Notes: generated by a model from the letters alone, not told the origin. A stretch of DNA of 64,000 nucleotides from Perognathus longimembris pacificus (GCF_023159225.1 NC_063171.1:4011501-4075500); one strand, 5' to 3'; shown: positions 45,743-58,009, counted from the first letter of the stretch. A program made the numbers and translations.

Positions 45743-45940
45743 CGGGCTGGGAATATGGCCTAGTGATAGAGAGCTTGCCTCGTATACATGAAGCCCTGGG
45801 TTTGATTCCTCAGCACCACATATATAGAAAAATCCAGAAATGGTGCTATGGCTAAAGTGGTAGAGTGCTAGCCTTGAGCAAAAAGAAGCCAGGGACAGTG
45901 CTCAGGTCCTGAGTTCAAGTCCCAGGATTGGAAAAAAAAG
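45743..45940 (+). repeat. SINE, IDL-Geo type
   Basis: Head CGGGCTGGGAATATGGCC, AAAAGAACCTC before and AAAAGAACTTC after as an imperfect target-site duplication. Confidence 0.86.
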
Positions 45941-45977
45941 AACTTCATGCAAGAAAAAGATATTTAATTAGGAAAAA

Positions 45978-46113
45978 ACCCTGGGTTTTTGTTAGTTAAT
46001 TGGAGACAAGCGAGTCATGGAGTTTTCTGTCCAGGCTGGCTTTAGACCATAATCTTCAGATCTCAGCCTCCTAAGTAGTTAGGATTAAAGGTGTGAGCCA
46101 ACAGCACTGGGAT
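45978..46113 (-). repeat. SINE fragment, 7SL-head type
   Basis: Keeps the head-side part (GTTAATTGGAGACAAGCGAG to TAGGATTAAAGGTGTGAGCC). The Geo half is missing. Confidence 0.65.
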
Positions 46114-46275
46114 AACATTCTTTTTTTTTTTCAAAGTCAGAATAGACTTCACTTTTTATTACTGACATCAGTTAAATACATAAGGATAAATAATTTGACA
46201 TGTCCATATTTGCATATAACATGTCATCATTAGATTCACTTTCTCGCTCATAGAGGCCCCTTCTTTGAATTTCTT

Positions 46276-46486
46276 TTTTTTTTTTTTTTTTTGGCCAGTC
46301 CTGGGCCTTGGACTCAGGGCCTGAGCACTGTCCCTGGCTTCTTTTTGCTCAAGGCTAGCACTCTGCCACCTGAGCCACAGCGCCCCTCTTGGCCGTTTTC
46401 CACATATGTGGTGCTGGGGAATCGAACCTAGAGCTTCATGTGTAGGAGGCAAGCGCTCTTGCCACTAGGCCATATTCCCAGCCCTC
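46276..46486 (-). repeat. SINE, IDL-Geo type
   Basis: Full-length reverse copy with a 19-base T-run. CTTTGAATTTCTT flanks it at 46263-46275 and 46487-46499. Confidence 0.92.
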
Positions 46487-46589
46487 CTTTGAATTTCTTA
46501 ACATATAAAAATATTTGTTAACTGCTAATATATTAATGACATTTGAATATTATTAAGATTTTTCTCTATTATTTTGACATGCTTTCTTT

Positions 46590-46905
46590 TAATTTTTTAT
46601 TATTATTATAAAGGTTATATACAAGAGGGGTTACTGTTACATAAGTCAGATAAGTACACATTTATTTTTGAACCTTCTTACTTCTTCCCTCGCTCCCTCC
46701 CAGTATTTCCCTCCTGTACCCACTTAAAAGTTGTATTTTTCATTTTCAGCATAGTGTTCACTGAATGCCCCTGCTGCATTTGTTTACTCTTTGTCTCTCC
46801 ATTTCTGTGCCTGTCCTTACTCTCCAAGACAGATAAACAAACAAGACAAAAGGAAAAGACAATAGAAATAGGAACAAAGGAAATCACTTTTCCATTAAAA
46901 AAAAA
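46590..46905 (-). repeat. Older L1 3'UTR
   Basis: Colinear with 35600-35900 from ACAAGAGGGGTTACTGTTAC to ATAAACAAACAAGACAAAAG. Confidence 0.65.
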
Positions 46906-47029
46906 ACCCTGGGAAAAATACTTTTTAGTCTTTGATCAAAGCTTGGAATGCTTTGAAAATCATGGCTGTTGTTGAGGAAAAGAGACTAGTTAGCTTCCAT
47001 ATAATCTTAGTTTAAAAATTAAGATAATG

Positions 47030-47235
47030 GTTGGGAATGTGGCTTAGTTGTAGAGTACTTGCCTAGCATGCATGAAGCCCTGGGTTTGATTCCTCAGTAC
47101 CACATAAACAGAAAAAGTTGAAAGTGGTGCTGTGGCTCAAGTGGTATTGTGCTAGCCTTGAGCACAGAGAAGCTCAGGGATAATACCCAGGCTTTGAGTT
47201 CAATCCCCAGGACTGGCAAAAGCAAACAAAAAATT
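47030..47235 (+). repeat. SINE, IDL-Geo type, older
   Basis: TGCATGAAGCCCTGGGTTTG is more ID-like than in the younger copies. The right half is diverged (GTGGTATTGTGC). Confidence 0.82.
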
Positions 47236-47489
47236 AAGAAGATAATTGTATTGGTCCATATTTACCTAATTTATTTAGTCATAGTTTCATATGGAAGTCA
47301 AAATGAGTAAAATTGATTTTAATTATCTATATACTGAATGAAAACATGAGATCTACAAAGCTTGAAAACCAGCATGGGATTGAGCAGAACAAGAATGAGA
47401 ACAAGCTTATCACCTCTCCCTGTGTAGTCAGAGCGCTTCCATTGGCCAGCCCTTGCCTGGTTGAAGTCGATATTCGTGCACTTCAGCCT

Positions 47490-47630
47490 TTGTAGTAATG
47501 CAATCAACACAGGTTTATCTACCATGTCTAGGAACTGTTCTAGAAGCAGGAAAGACAATAGGGACAAATTGAACAAACCTTGTCTCCAGTGGAGCTCACA
47601 TCTTAGTAGAGAAAAATAAAATAATCAACT
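47490..47630 (+). repeat. Ancient mammalian repeat (MIR/L2-like)
   Basis: ACCATGTCTAGGAACTGTTC, GACAATAGGGACAAATTGAA and GGAGCTCACATCTTAGTAG follow the order of a common old mammalian element. Confidence 0.55.
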
Positions 47631-47635
47631 AGTAA

Positions 47636-49225
47636 TATGTCTACAGTAGAATGACTTATAATAATGTCAATAATAAACCACATTGGGGGAAGCCAAAGGG
47701 TACTTCCATCATTGATGTTCACAGAGTACTTAGAGAAGACTCTGTTGAAATGAATTGGAAACAAAAGATAGGCATGGTTCATTTGAGGAAAGGATGTTAA
47801 CATATGATTTGGGATTACTGTGTTTCCCTGGTGAGTTAGTACATCAGAATAAAAGCCAAATAAATGAAGTGAAAATATTTCTCTCTCTTTGGCCTAAAAG
47901 AAATTGAATATGTTACTAGATGGTTTAATTTATAAAAGAAAAAAATTAGATCTGATATCATATGATGAAAAAATCTGTTGCTCTTGAACTTAAGAACATG
48001 AAAATCAGCAAAATAAAGGATAGTATAAAGTGCTTACATTCTAGAAGGTAGAAGCTTAGTTTTTGAACCATTCACCTATGCCAAGGGGAAGGACTCAAGA
48101 ACCATTGCAGTCAATGGGCTCCTTGCTTGTGCTGCCATCTTGTGGCACAGAATAAAAGTGTTATTAAATAATTACCTTTAATGCTAATACTGGTTTCCTC
48201 AGCTGACAAAATTTTTGTTCTGGGAGAGAACAGTATGTTTCATAATAGATCCTTAAGATGAAAACCTTTGAATTAAGTTATCAGTGCATTTTATGTTAAG
48301 TATTTTAAGTTATCATTGCATTTAGTTGTTTTACAACTAAAAAGATAAACTTATAAAAGCCAAGACTAATGTTTAAAAAAGAATAGCTTTTCAAAATTAC
48401 TTCACTAAATGTAAGATTTGTGACAACACACTATGTATAAATTCAAAATGGATCTCATTATTCTTTAATCTCCAAGTCAACCTGTTTATACTTTGGTCCT
48501 CCTAACCTGTATTTCAATCCTTGATAAATAGCATTCTGTATTTATTAGAATATATTCTGTTATTAGAATATATAATAGACTTGAATATTAGAATCTACAA
48601 CATATTTGTATAATGGAACACACACATATATGCATATATGCATATTTTAATTCTCCTACACTCCACAACTTTTATACTGTTTAGCTAAAAATGACTTGAG
48701 TAGACATATTGCCCTGGTAATTGTTAAGAGAACGGTGGTTGGAAGAATGGTTTTTTTTTTCTTCAAGTTCAGCTACATGAGGAGGTGAATTAATTTGCCC
48801 CAAAGAGTCATTTCTCTGTCACCTTGCGAACTGAGAAGGTTGGACCCCCTTTTTCTTGAGAGCTGAAGTGTGTGAGAGGTCGCACTTGTGACTCAAAATC
48901 ACAGATCAAATCTTCCTCTCTATCTGAGAGAAGCCCATCAGGGGAGGAATGGGGAACCATGTCAAAAGTAAGAATGCTTTGGGCCTATAAAATACTTCCT
49001 GGGTCATTTCCTTCAGTGTCATATTGCTTGCTCTTGGTGCCATATAAAATCACCTCATCTTACCTCATTACACTTTCCCCTCCTTACCTTTCAGCAGACA
49101 GAGGTCACCCAGCCATGCCAGGTGCCATCACCTTTACCTTACCACAGATTGCTGTTTGGGGGCTGTGGCAGACTTTTCTCTTACATCCCATACAAGCCAA
49201 CATTTTTGCATTTGAAAAGTATATT
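47636..49225. other. Intergenic sequence without recognisable genes
   Basis: AT-rich with several short duplicated words (for example TATTAGAATATA near 48540-48590). The 132-codon frame at 48872-49270 has no known domain and overlaps a SINE. Confidence 0.45.
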
Positions 49226-49231
49226 ATTACA

Positions 49232-49430
49232 GGGGCTGGGAATGTGGCTAGCGGTAGAGTGCTTGCCTAGCATGCATGAAGCCCTGGGTTCAATTCCTCA
49301 GCACCACATAAACAGAAAAGGCTAGAAGTGGTGCTGTGGCTCAAGAGATAAAGTGCTAGCCTTGAGCAAAAAGAAGCCAGGGACAGTGCTCAATCCCCGA
49401 GTCCCAAGCTCCAGGACTGCCAAAAAAAAC
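49232..49430 (+). repeat. SINE, IDL-Geo type, older
   Basis: Head GGGGCTGGGAATGTGGCTAG, right half GGCTCAAGAGATAAAGTGC, and an A8 tail. It shares TAGCATGCATGAAGCCC with the 47.0 kb copy, which suggests one subfamily. Confidence 0.85.
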
Positions 49431-49537
49431 AAAGTCCATTACATTTGCACCTGATTCCAGAAAAATAACCATGTAAAGAAAGCAGAAATACAGAGTGATT
49501 CCTTCTAGAGATCCTTCAATGACCCCTAGTGCCCTAT

Positions 49538-49544
49538 ACACTAT

Positions 49545-49575
<31 letters not shown>
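49538..49575. repeat. AT dinucleotide-rich run
   Basis: Alternating TATA/CATA units. Confidence 0.8.
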
Positions 49576-49693
49576 TAGATTATTTCAAGAAACAGTATGG
49601 ACATTGGAGGACTCTAAAAACACAAAGGCAAAATGCTCTGAAATTTTATAGGGAAAGATTATGGAAAAGTCAGCTTGATTTTCTACTGTAGTC

Positions 49694-50531
49694 TGTACTG
49701 TGATTTTGGTCAGAGAGGAATTCAGACAAAACAAGGAACATAGTGAAAGTGATGAAAAGATTTATTAGGAAGGAAAAGTAACAGAGAGAGGAGATTTTTA
49801 CATGGCTTAGGCATGCCCTGGGAAGATAGCACTTCAGTTCATCTACCATTGGGGTAGGCTTTAATTGAGGAAGAGTTAGAAGTAGAAGCATAGTTTACTC
49901 AGTTTAAAAGTCTTGGGTTGCAGGTGTAAACTAGCAGGTCAGAATCCCGGTTCTGGTTTCCAGGTTCTGAAGAAGTGGTTATCACAAGAGGGGAGCAATC
50001 TGATGTCCATGAGATATCTCCCACTCCAAGGGACAGCCCGACCATTAGCGGTAATTATCCTCATTGACAGGTGAACCATCTTGCAAGGCTCCGATGTTTC
50101 TTAGGGATAGTTCCTGTCTCTTGTCATAAAGATACCATCAATCATTCCCATCTTTCCTGGAGCCCAAGGTGACTGCAAAGTGACTGTGGAGAGAACCACC
50201 TAGAATAACGATAGACACAAAATGGAGGCAGAGACGGTGGGCTGTTCTGCTTTTACTTAATTTGTGGCAGCAAAATTAGTTTAAATGTCTGTTGCAAATA
50301 CATCTTCAATGGACTGAAAATGGGTTGTCTCTCAGCGGAGAACAACAACACTCACTTTTGGGGTTTGAGGACTTACTGAGGATGCCTGGAGAGATTCCTG
50401 TCCCTATACCCCATCCACAGGGCTGAAGTTTAACTTTATCTTTGAGACCTTGGGGTCTCATCTTCTGTTTCTTATTCTCTTTGCATTTCTACCCAGCTAA
50501 TAGCTAGCTGCTACCGATTACACCCCACATC
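49694..50531 (-). repeat. Probable LTR, minus strand
   Basis: Read on the minus strand, the block starts TGTAATCGGTAGCAG and ends in ACCAAAATCACA, with a polyadenylation signal AATAAA (complement near 49760-49766) about 70 bp before the end and a pyrimidine-rich U5-like tail. Composition differs from its flanks. Family not determined. Confidence 0.45.
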
Positions 50532-50544
50532 AGGTAAGATTTTT

Positions 50545-50778
50545 AGGAGTGGTGGCTTATGTCTGCCATCTTACTACTCATGAGAATGAGACCTGGTGGA
50601 TTGTGGTTTGAAACCAATCTGGGAAGAAAAGTCCATTGGATTCCAACTCCAGTTAACTAGCGAAGAAAAACACAAAGTCAAAACTGGAAGTATGGCTCAA
50701 GTAATAAAGAGCCAGTCATGAGCAGAGAAAGCTGAGGGCAAGCACAAGCCTCGGGGCCTGAACTCTGGGATTCACCCA
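50545..50778 (+). repeat. SINE, 7SL-head/Geo-tail type, diverged
   Basis: GGAGTGGTGGCTTATGTCTG head; right half ATGGCTCAAGTAATAAAGAG. Lies just beyond the probable LTR. Confidence 0.65.
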
Positions 50779-50963
50779 CCTGCAACCTATGTCAAATGAT
50801 ACTTGTGCTAAGGATAAACGCCATGAAAATGTGGGATGAAAACTCCATTGTAACATTTTCAGTGAGAGTTTAATCAGAAAGGAGGGCCTATGATCATTTA
50901 TCAGGTGGGAGGTTCTCAGATATCATAATCATTAGGAATTCCAAAGTACATTGCCCAGCCACA

Positions 50964-51198
50964 TTTTTGTGGGGCTTTTTGGATGTGCCAGTACTGGGGA
51001 TTGAATGCAGGGCCTCTGCCTTTTCACTTATGTCTGATGGTCTACCACTTGAGCCATACCTCTACTTCTAGCTTTTTTCTGGTTAAAGAAATAAGAATCT
51101 CTTAAATTTGGCTTCCTAGTCTGGCTTTAAACTTTGATACTTGGGGCTCAGCCGCCTGGGTCACTAGGATTCTAGGCCTGAGCCAAGGATGCCCAGCT
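50964..51198 (-). repeat. Old SINE, 7SL-head type
   Basis: GGGATTGAATGCAGGGCCTC and TCTACCACTTGAGCCATACC at the left, TCACTAGGATTCTAGGCC at the right. Confidence 0.65.
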
Positions 51199-51835
51199 AC
51201 TCATTCACATTTTGTTAACATTTCCATGGATTCCAATTTTTAAAGATTATGAGATAAATTCATTTTATATTGTTTCTTTTGTGTTCTTTTTTAGTCTCCT
51301 TCTTTTCTGGTTTTCATTTTTCCTGTATTTCCTGGGCAACAAAAGAGTTCTCACGATTCTTTATGTGTATTTTGGGGGGACTGTTGCTGCATGGGTGGAC
51401 CAGTTATTTCTCAATGAAGGTAAGATTGGCTTTCCTGTCACTCATATTTGGGGCCTATTATTTTTTGCATATAGAGATAATTTGTCAAAGTCATAGAATA
51501 CTTTTCCCTGTGTGTGTTTATGACTTGTGTATGATATATGTGTATGACTTACGTATCATATAGCTTGCATGTGTGCATGTCTATGTAGGTATGATGTGTG
51601 TGTGTGTATGTGTGTGCCTATAGTCTTTAGCAGTTCATTTATCTGGGACACACTTTTTCTCAGTACATTGCTCTTTCAGATCTGCAAATCTACCTTCATT
51701 CATGCCATATTTTACAAACTGTAACTTTCCCTTCTAAAGAAGACTTAAGAACATAATGTTTTAAAATTAAGGTCTTGACATTAACAATACAGAACATAAA
51801 ATGTGAAATGGGCTTGGCACCACTGCATGCATCTT
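51199..51835. other. Intergenic sequence, short GT-rich stretch
   Basis: The 94- and 97-codon frames near 51212-51563 are T-rich and hydrophobic by composition, with no recognised family. A TGTGTATG-type run is at 51593-51618. Confidence 0.45.
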
Positions 51836-52068
51836 AATTTTTTTTGGTCATGGGGTTTGAACTCTTGGCCTGGGCACTGTCCCTGAGCTCTTCAGCTCAA
51901 GGCTTGTGTTCTACCACTTGAGCCACAGTGCCACTTCTGGCTTTCTGGTGGTTAATTGGAGACCAGAGTCTCATGGACTTCCCTGCCTAGGCTGGCTTTG
52001 AACTGCAATCCTTAGGTCTCAGCCTCCTGAGTAGCTAGGATTACAGGCGTGAGCCACAGGCACCCAAC
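51836..52068 (-). repeat. SINE, 7SL-head/Geo-tail type, well preserved
   Basis: Complete reverse copy with TAGGATTACAGGCGTGAGCC retaining its CpG. Confidence 0.87.
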
Positions 52069-54285
52069 TTAAATTATTTTAATAAGCAGTAATGTTGGGA
52101 TCATACACAAGCCCGCAAATCCCACAAACAGGCACCAGGTGGCCAGTGCCCGTGAGAACTATCCTTTCCCTCTTCAGTTTTTGGAAGCAGGATTGCCTTG
52201 TCAATGAACACTTTGCTCTTCTGGGCATTGATCTTGGGTCTGATTTGTGCCTCACAGCACTGGCACAGCGACAGTGTTCTGCACACAGGTGGTGTCCATA
52301 ACTACTTGTCTAACTGATCAATAGCTAGAGGATTAATATTATGTTGAAATTGCCCAGATAGGCCAGCATGTTCAGCTGGGAGAAAGAGTGAGCAGTTGGT
52401 GCTATTTGGTTAGCAACAAGTAAGTGAGTGTGTGCCCGCATTCTGATATTATCCAGAGCCCTTGTGACCATATGCAGCTGATTAAAAATGTCACCAGTTC
52501 TTCAAACTCTGCCACTGAAACTGAGCACAATGGCTTTGTCCCCTGGGTCTGGGCTAAGCTTTGACTGCTATGACCAATAGAGTACTTGAGGAATGACCCT
52601 TGCACTAGTTTCAAGTCTAGCCCAAAGAAGACTGAATGTTTCCATTCCAGGAGCCCCAGGACTCCGGGAGAGAAATAGAAGCACCCCAAGGGAGGAGCCT
52701 GAGGCTAGTCAGGGAGGAAGAGAGGCGGCCCAAGACAAACCAGAGAAGCTGGCAAGTGACTCTAGTCCATGCTACATGAACAGAACAGAAGAGTACCTAC
52801 TTGGTCCCTGCCTGATCTCCTGATGCATTTTATTACAAAAAGACTACTTTTTAGTATAATCTCATGTAGAGCAATCAATACATGAAACATTCCTCATCTT
52901 GATTTGACTGTAAATGTCTCATTTTTTGCCTGTTATTTAGATCTCCTTTCATGAATGTTCCGATTCTTTGTTTTTCACAAAGTATTGATAATTGTCTGAA
53001 AATTAGCCAAAATGAGTTAGGTAGTTTCTCTGATGGCGTCATCTATAAAGTTTGTGAATTTTATGAAAAAGAAAACAGTTTAAACCTAATATAAAGCCCC
53101 TGAATTATGCCCTTTTGAATGCTAACAAGTAGTAATAGTTTAAAAAGACTAATGATATAGCAGGTTAGAAAAATAACTAAATTGATATTCTGGAATTGAA
53201 ACCAACAATAGTGAAATTCGAAGCTAGTGGGTGTTGAAATGAGCAGAGCATAAATAACTAAATGGGAACTGACAAATACAAGAGTCCTCAGAAGACAATG
53301 TGTGCTAAGAACCACAAGGAGAAAAATGACGAGGATATAGGATAAAAACATAAAAGATGGGAAAGAAACTGGGGGAGAGAAAGATATTGCACACACACAC
53401 ACACACACGCCCCACATATACATGCACACATATGTACAGAGAGAGGAATGAGGAGGAGGAAGAGAATATGGAAGAAAAAGAAAGGAAGGAAGGAACAAAC
53501 CAAGGAATGAAGGAAAAAAATGTTTGAAGAATGTCCAAGAATTTTCCAATGGAAGTCCTAGATATATCAACTTTAAGCAATACCTGGAGCAAAATGCTAT
53601 AAAGTCAATATTTTCAATAAATACTTATTTGCTAACTCTATTTCCTGTTTGATGCTTTCTTTTCAATATTTGTCACAATTTAACATGTTATACATTATAT
53701 TTATCTGTTGTTCCTAATGTATAAATTATATTATATATGAATAAAAGTAGCTTACTAATTATAAAGTATATGAAGGCAATATTTTTTTCTCTTTTTTCCC
53801 TACTGTGTCCCTAACACAAGTAAAAGATTTTTTTCCATAACTAAGAGCAATAAATGTTTTGATGAAAGAATAGTCAAAATAATTTGCTATTTTCTATAAA
53901 TAAGCCAGTGGAGGGTGACTAATTCATTGATATTCAATGGTATGAAAAACTTGTGGAAGCGATTTTTACATACTGCTGTTAGGGTAAATGAAGAGAGAAA
54001 ATTTTGTTATATAAGCCATGTCATAAATGTTAGGTGAACAGATACTGAAGTTTGGGATTTGTGAAACAGGCTTCAATGTGTAACTTGAACTCTGTAGATT
54101 TGATGGCACTCAGGGACTTCAGCCTCAACAGCTATTTTCTTCATCCTGCTGGGCCTGAAATGTGGAGCAGCCTGGACCATCCTGGGAGAGCTCACTGGGC
54201 CTCAAATCCAGACCCTGCTGTTGCTTGAACATTTCCTCTGTAGTACTTTAAGGGTCAAAATAGTGAAATCCAGAATACTTTTTCT
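52069..54285. other. Intergenic sequence; CA run at 53390-53408
   Basis: No gene recognised. The minus-strand frames at 53061-53592 are read from GA/AAG-rich purine sequence. A possible decayed coding block at 52092-52301 (minus, C-x2-C-rich) could not be assigned. Confidence 0.45.
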
Positions 54286-54289
54286 TTCT

Positions 54290-54517
54290 TTTAATTAGTT
54301 GTGGGGCTTCAACTCAAGGCCTGGGTGCTGTCCCTGAGTTCTTCAGCTCAAGGCTAGTGCTCTACCACCAAAGCCACAGTGCCACTTCCAGGTTTCTGGT
54401 GGTTAATTGATAAGGATCTCAGGGACTTTTCCCACCAGAATGGCTTTGAATCACAATCTTCAGATCTCAGCCTCCTGAGTAGCTAGGATTACAGGCGTAA
54501 GCCCCCTGCACCCGGCT
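54290..54517 (-). repeat. SINE, 7SL-head/Geo-tail type
   Basis: TTGTGGGGCTTCAACTCAAG at the left, GATTACAGGCGTAAGCC at the right. Lies 24 bp from the next SINE, same orientation. Confidence 0.83.
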
Positions 54518-54537
54518 CAAAACACATTTATTTCTCT

Positions 54538-54751
54538 TTTTTTTTTTTTTTTTTTTTTTGTCAGTCCTGGGCCTTGGACTCAGGGCCTGAGCACTGTCCC
54601 TGGCTTCTTCCCGCTCAAGGCTAGCACTCTGCCACTTGAGCCACAGCGCTGCTTCTGGCCGTTTTCTGTATATGTGGTGCTGGGGAATCGAACCTAGGGC
54701 CTCGTGTATCCGAGGCAGGCACTCTTGCCGCTAGGCTATATCCCCAGCCCC
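54538..54751 (-). repeat. SINE, IDL-Geo type, young-looking
   Basis: 22-base T-run, retained CpGs, and CATTTATTTCTCTTT duplicated at 54526-54540 and 54752-54766. The left monomer (CGTGTATCCGAGGCAGGC) matches the 7.9 and 8.6 kb copies, so these three form one subfamily. Confidence 0.92.
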
Positions 54752-54766
54752 CATTTATTTCTCTTT

Positions 54767-55215
54767 GCCTCTTTGCAGTTCTCATGTGGGAACTCAGGGC
54801 TCTCTGCTTGATAGGCAGGTACTCTACCACTTGAGTCATGCCTACAGACATTCTTTCTTGTACTGGCTGCTTTTCTGACAGGGTCTTTATTATTGCTTTG
54901 AGCTTGCCTGGAAACTCCATCTTCCTATTTACATTTGTATTTATAACTTTTCACAATGGCTGAGATGACAGGCACCACCCAATTTTTTCTGTTCAGATGG
55001 AGTATCAGGAACTTTCACCAGGGATGGCCTGGAACCACACTTCTCTCAACCTCAGCCTGTGACATAGCTGGAATGATGGGTTTGTGCCACTGTGCCCAAC
55101 TATTGGTTAAGATGGGGTTATGCAAACCTTTGGCCTGGGCTTTCCTCTACACCAGCCTCCTGATCTCTGCCCTTTGAGCAGCTAGAATTACAAGTACAAG
55201 CAAGCAGCACCCAAT
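54767..55215 (-). repeat. Cluster of old SINE remnants
   Basis: CAGGTACTCTACCACTTGAG (ID-like), CAACCTCAGCCTGTGACATA and GCAGCTAGAATTACAAG (7SL-like heads) occur in the order expected of two or three decayed reverse SINEs. Confidence 0.5.
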
Positions 55216-55415
55216 CACAAAACTCATTCTCCTTACCACTGATTATCTTCCCAAGAACACCATCTTAACCATCCTATTATACAACTATCAGACTATTGAG
55301 AGTTATTGATAGTCTTAATCTCCATAATGATTTTCCTAAGGCAACCTATCATCTTTGTTGGTTTTCTTGAAATATATCTGCTTTATTTTTTTAATTTGTT
55401 TTGTGTGTCCATGAA

Positions 55416-55425
55416 TGTGTGTGTG

Positions 55426-55474
<49 letters not shown>
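55416..55474 (+). repeat. Microsatellite (GT)n
   Basis: About 29 GT units with one GC interruption, at the tail side of the next reverse SINE. Confidence 0.95.
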
Positions 55475-55475
<1 letters not shown>

Positions 55476-55477
<2 letters not shown>

Positions 55478-55704
55478 CCTGCCCTGGGGCTTGAACTCAG
55501 AGTCTGGGTGCTATCCCTGAGCTTTTTTGCTTATGGCTTAAGCTCTACCACTTGAGCCATAACTCCACATCTGACTTTCTGCTGGTTAACTGGAGATAAG
55601 AATCTTATAAACTTTCCTGTCTGGGCTGGCTTCAAATTACAGTTCTCAGATCTCAGCCACCTGAGTAGCTAGGATTACAAGCCTGAGCCACCAGCACCTG
55701 GCTT
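55476..55704 (-). repeat. SINE, 7SL-head/Geo-tail type
   Basis: GGGGCTTGAACTCAGAGTCT to TAGGATTACAAGCCTGAGCC. Its tail has become the adjoining GT repeat. Confidence 0.83.
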
Positions 55705-55711
55705 CTAAGCA

Positions 55712-55868
55712 GTCCCTCCCTCCCTCCCTCCCTCCCTTCCTCCCTCCCTCCCTTCCTCCCTTCCTCCCTCCCTCCCTCCCTCCCTCCCTCCCTCCCTTCC
55801 TCCCCCCTCTCTCTTTCTTCTTCTTCTCCTCCTCCTCCTCCTCCTCCTCCTTCTTCTTCTTCTTCTCC
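55712..55868 (+). repeat. Polypyrimidine microsatellite (CCCT/CCTT)n-(CTT/CTC)n
   Basis: 157 bp of pure C/T strand asymmetry in tetranucleotide then trinucleotide units. It meets the mirror-repeat, triplex-forming pattern. Confidence 0.93.
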
Positions 55869-55869
55869 A

Positions 55870-57225
55870 AACTTTTTATACAATATAGTTCGCATAAGAC
55901 CTCTAAGACCTCTACTTAAAATATTTTCACATCAACTTCTCACCCTTCTTTGAAAACTCAGTTTGGTTCCTGCTCATGCCTTGCTCTCCTTGAATACCTC
56001 TTCTCTCCTCTTTATACAGGGACTCTGAGGACCAGTCCTCATTTCTTGGACCTTGCTTCCTCTTGCCATTCTGTTACTACTCCCTGCTCTCACTATCACT
56101 ACATATCACACCTTCTCTCCTTACACATCCAGAAAACTACCTTTGCACACAAACTGCATAGAAATGCCACCATAAAACTAAACTCACATGTACCATGTAG
56201 AAACACAACTATTTTGCCTCCAGGGTCACGATCCTCATCTCCATATATATATGTCAGTGTCTTTGTCATGTTCTTCTATAAATCCTATCTTCATTTCTTT
56301 ATTTTGGCTTCATACATTTTGCCTAAATACAGTGCCCAGTGCAATGTATACTTATTGTATGAACATATTACATAGTTCAATATCAGGTGGATAAGTACCT
56401 GATGGGATTGCGCCCTCAGGACTTCCTTTCTGTATCAGTCCCATGTCCCTGGCTCCCTTTTCTCCCCACTGCCCCACTGTGGGAACTCCACACAGGGACC
56501 TGCTTACCACAAACGGTTGCCACAGAAAATCACAAGACTGAGTGGCCAGGTGTTCCAGAACCAGCCATAATAATAAAAGTTATACCAATACATGAGCCAC
56601 CATATGCAAAGAAAGAAGTGACATTATTGCTTGCTCATCTCCACACACTCCTATCTATGACTTGTATGTATCATATTGTTAGAAATAATAAATGTGTGCA
56701 TCTGTATGTGAAAACATAGAGATAGAATATATGCATATGTGTGTGTATTGGAAGCACATGTAAATTTCACAGGCAGATCTGAAATCTTAATGTATGGTCA
56801 GATCATCCAACTCTTTTCTTCTATTTTTGCCCATTGACTGTAAATCCAGCTCCATGAAAACTGTGATGTTGAACTTTGCTCTCCTGTCAACCCCATTGCT
56901 TCGGCTCTCCTTTTTCAGCATGCCTCAGACCTCAGGGGGTATGTTAATGATGCACTACAGCCTTCCCCACTGCTTCCAACTGAAGCTCCCAGGAACACCA
57001 CTTTACTCCTTCCTGTTCCGTGACGATTAAAAGATATTATCAGTTGAGTCATACATATCATAAATTCTTACCCCTCCTGAGGGGTAAGAAAATCACTAAT
57101 GATACAATTCACTTAACTAAAATAAACTGGTGGATGGGCATTTTTAGTTTAAGAGATTTGTGTTTTTCAAAATCAAATAATGCAGATAGCCTCTAGCAAG
57201 TACAAGCAGCCCAGAACTTTCCAAA
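55870..57225. other. Intergenic sequence without recognisable genes
   Basis: Open frames at 55950-56375 and 56387-56719 show no domain. Short duplicated words only. Confidence 0.45.
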
Positions 57226-57229
57226 AATT

Positions 57230-57372
57230 ATTGTTATAGTGCTGATGTACAGAGGGGGTTAAAATTACATAAGTCAGGTAAATAGAACATTTCTTTTTGG
57301 ACAGTGACATTTTTTCCCTTCTGTCCCTACCCACAAGTAGTACAGTCCTTTTTCAATGTAATGTCTAGTCAA
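57230..57372 (-). repeat. Older L1 3'UTR fragment
   Basis: GCTGATGTACAGAGGGGGTT and AACATTTCTTTTTGGACAGTG match the older L1 tails at 35.6 and 46.6 kb. Confidence 0.55.
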
Positions 57373-57467
57373 TAGATTCTCTATTTTAAATGACTAGTGT
57401 TTTTTTTTAATGAGCCAGAACCACATATCCTTATATGCTTAAACATATCCTTTTATTATTATTATAT

Positions 57468-57501
57468 ATATTTTTTGCCAGTCCTGGGCCCTGGACTCAG
57501 G
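57468..57501 (-). repeat. SINE fragment, tail end of IDL-Geo
   Basis: Only TTTTTTGCCAGTCCTGGGCC and the next 14 bases match the reverse tail end, then similarity stops abruptly. This is consistent with an extremely 5'-truncated insertion or a deletion. Confidence 0.6.
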
Positions 57502-58007
57502 GAAACCTATCTTTTTAAAAGCTATCCAAAATGTTTTGAAAAAGAATTTCACCTCTACAACTCAACATGGCAGTGCTTGCTAGGGATTTTCCTCCAGCCT
57601 TGGCAGCCACTCAGCTCATCTGTGGCATTTAGCTGTGGCTCTCCACCCCCATGACTATGTGGCTCCAGTGCTAAAGTTACAGCTCCTTGTCATCAGAGCC
57701 ATTTCCCAAGATGGTCTGTTTCCTCTCAAACTTCACGTTTGAGCTTACACTCTAACCAGAGCCAAAGCAGTTCTGAGGAATCACAAATGAACCTACCACC
57801 AAGGAGATGTGCAGAAGAGTTTCTGGATTCTAGGTAGTGTTCCGGGATGTTTCTGACTGACATCATAGTCACTGAAGAAAACAAATCGTAAGTATTTAAA
57901 GTTAAGAGACTGGTTTTTGAACAACCATGTGTTCCATAAAATCATTTAAGCTTCATGTTGACTTCATGCATCCAACTAAGGAAGGATTTGAGGACCAACC
58001 CTCCCCA

Positions 58008-58009
<2 letters not shown>

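Noticed and set aside
52101..52286. Cys-containing minus frame as a possible zinc-finger pseudogene
   Set aside because: Cys spacing does not continue into a recognisable motif; could not be assigned.
53061..53570. 169-codon hydrophobic minus-strand frame
   Set aside because: Read from purine-rich/CA-repeat sequence. The T/F/S-rich composition is a strand artefact.
55646..55895. Frames with poly-Glu/Gly-Arg repeats
   Set aside because: Translation of the polypurine strand of a microsatellite.
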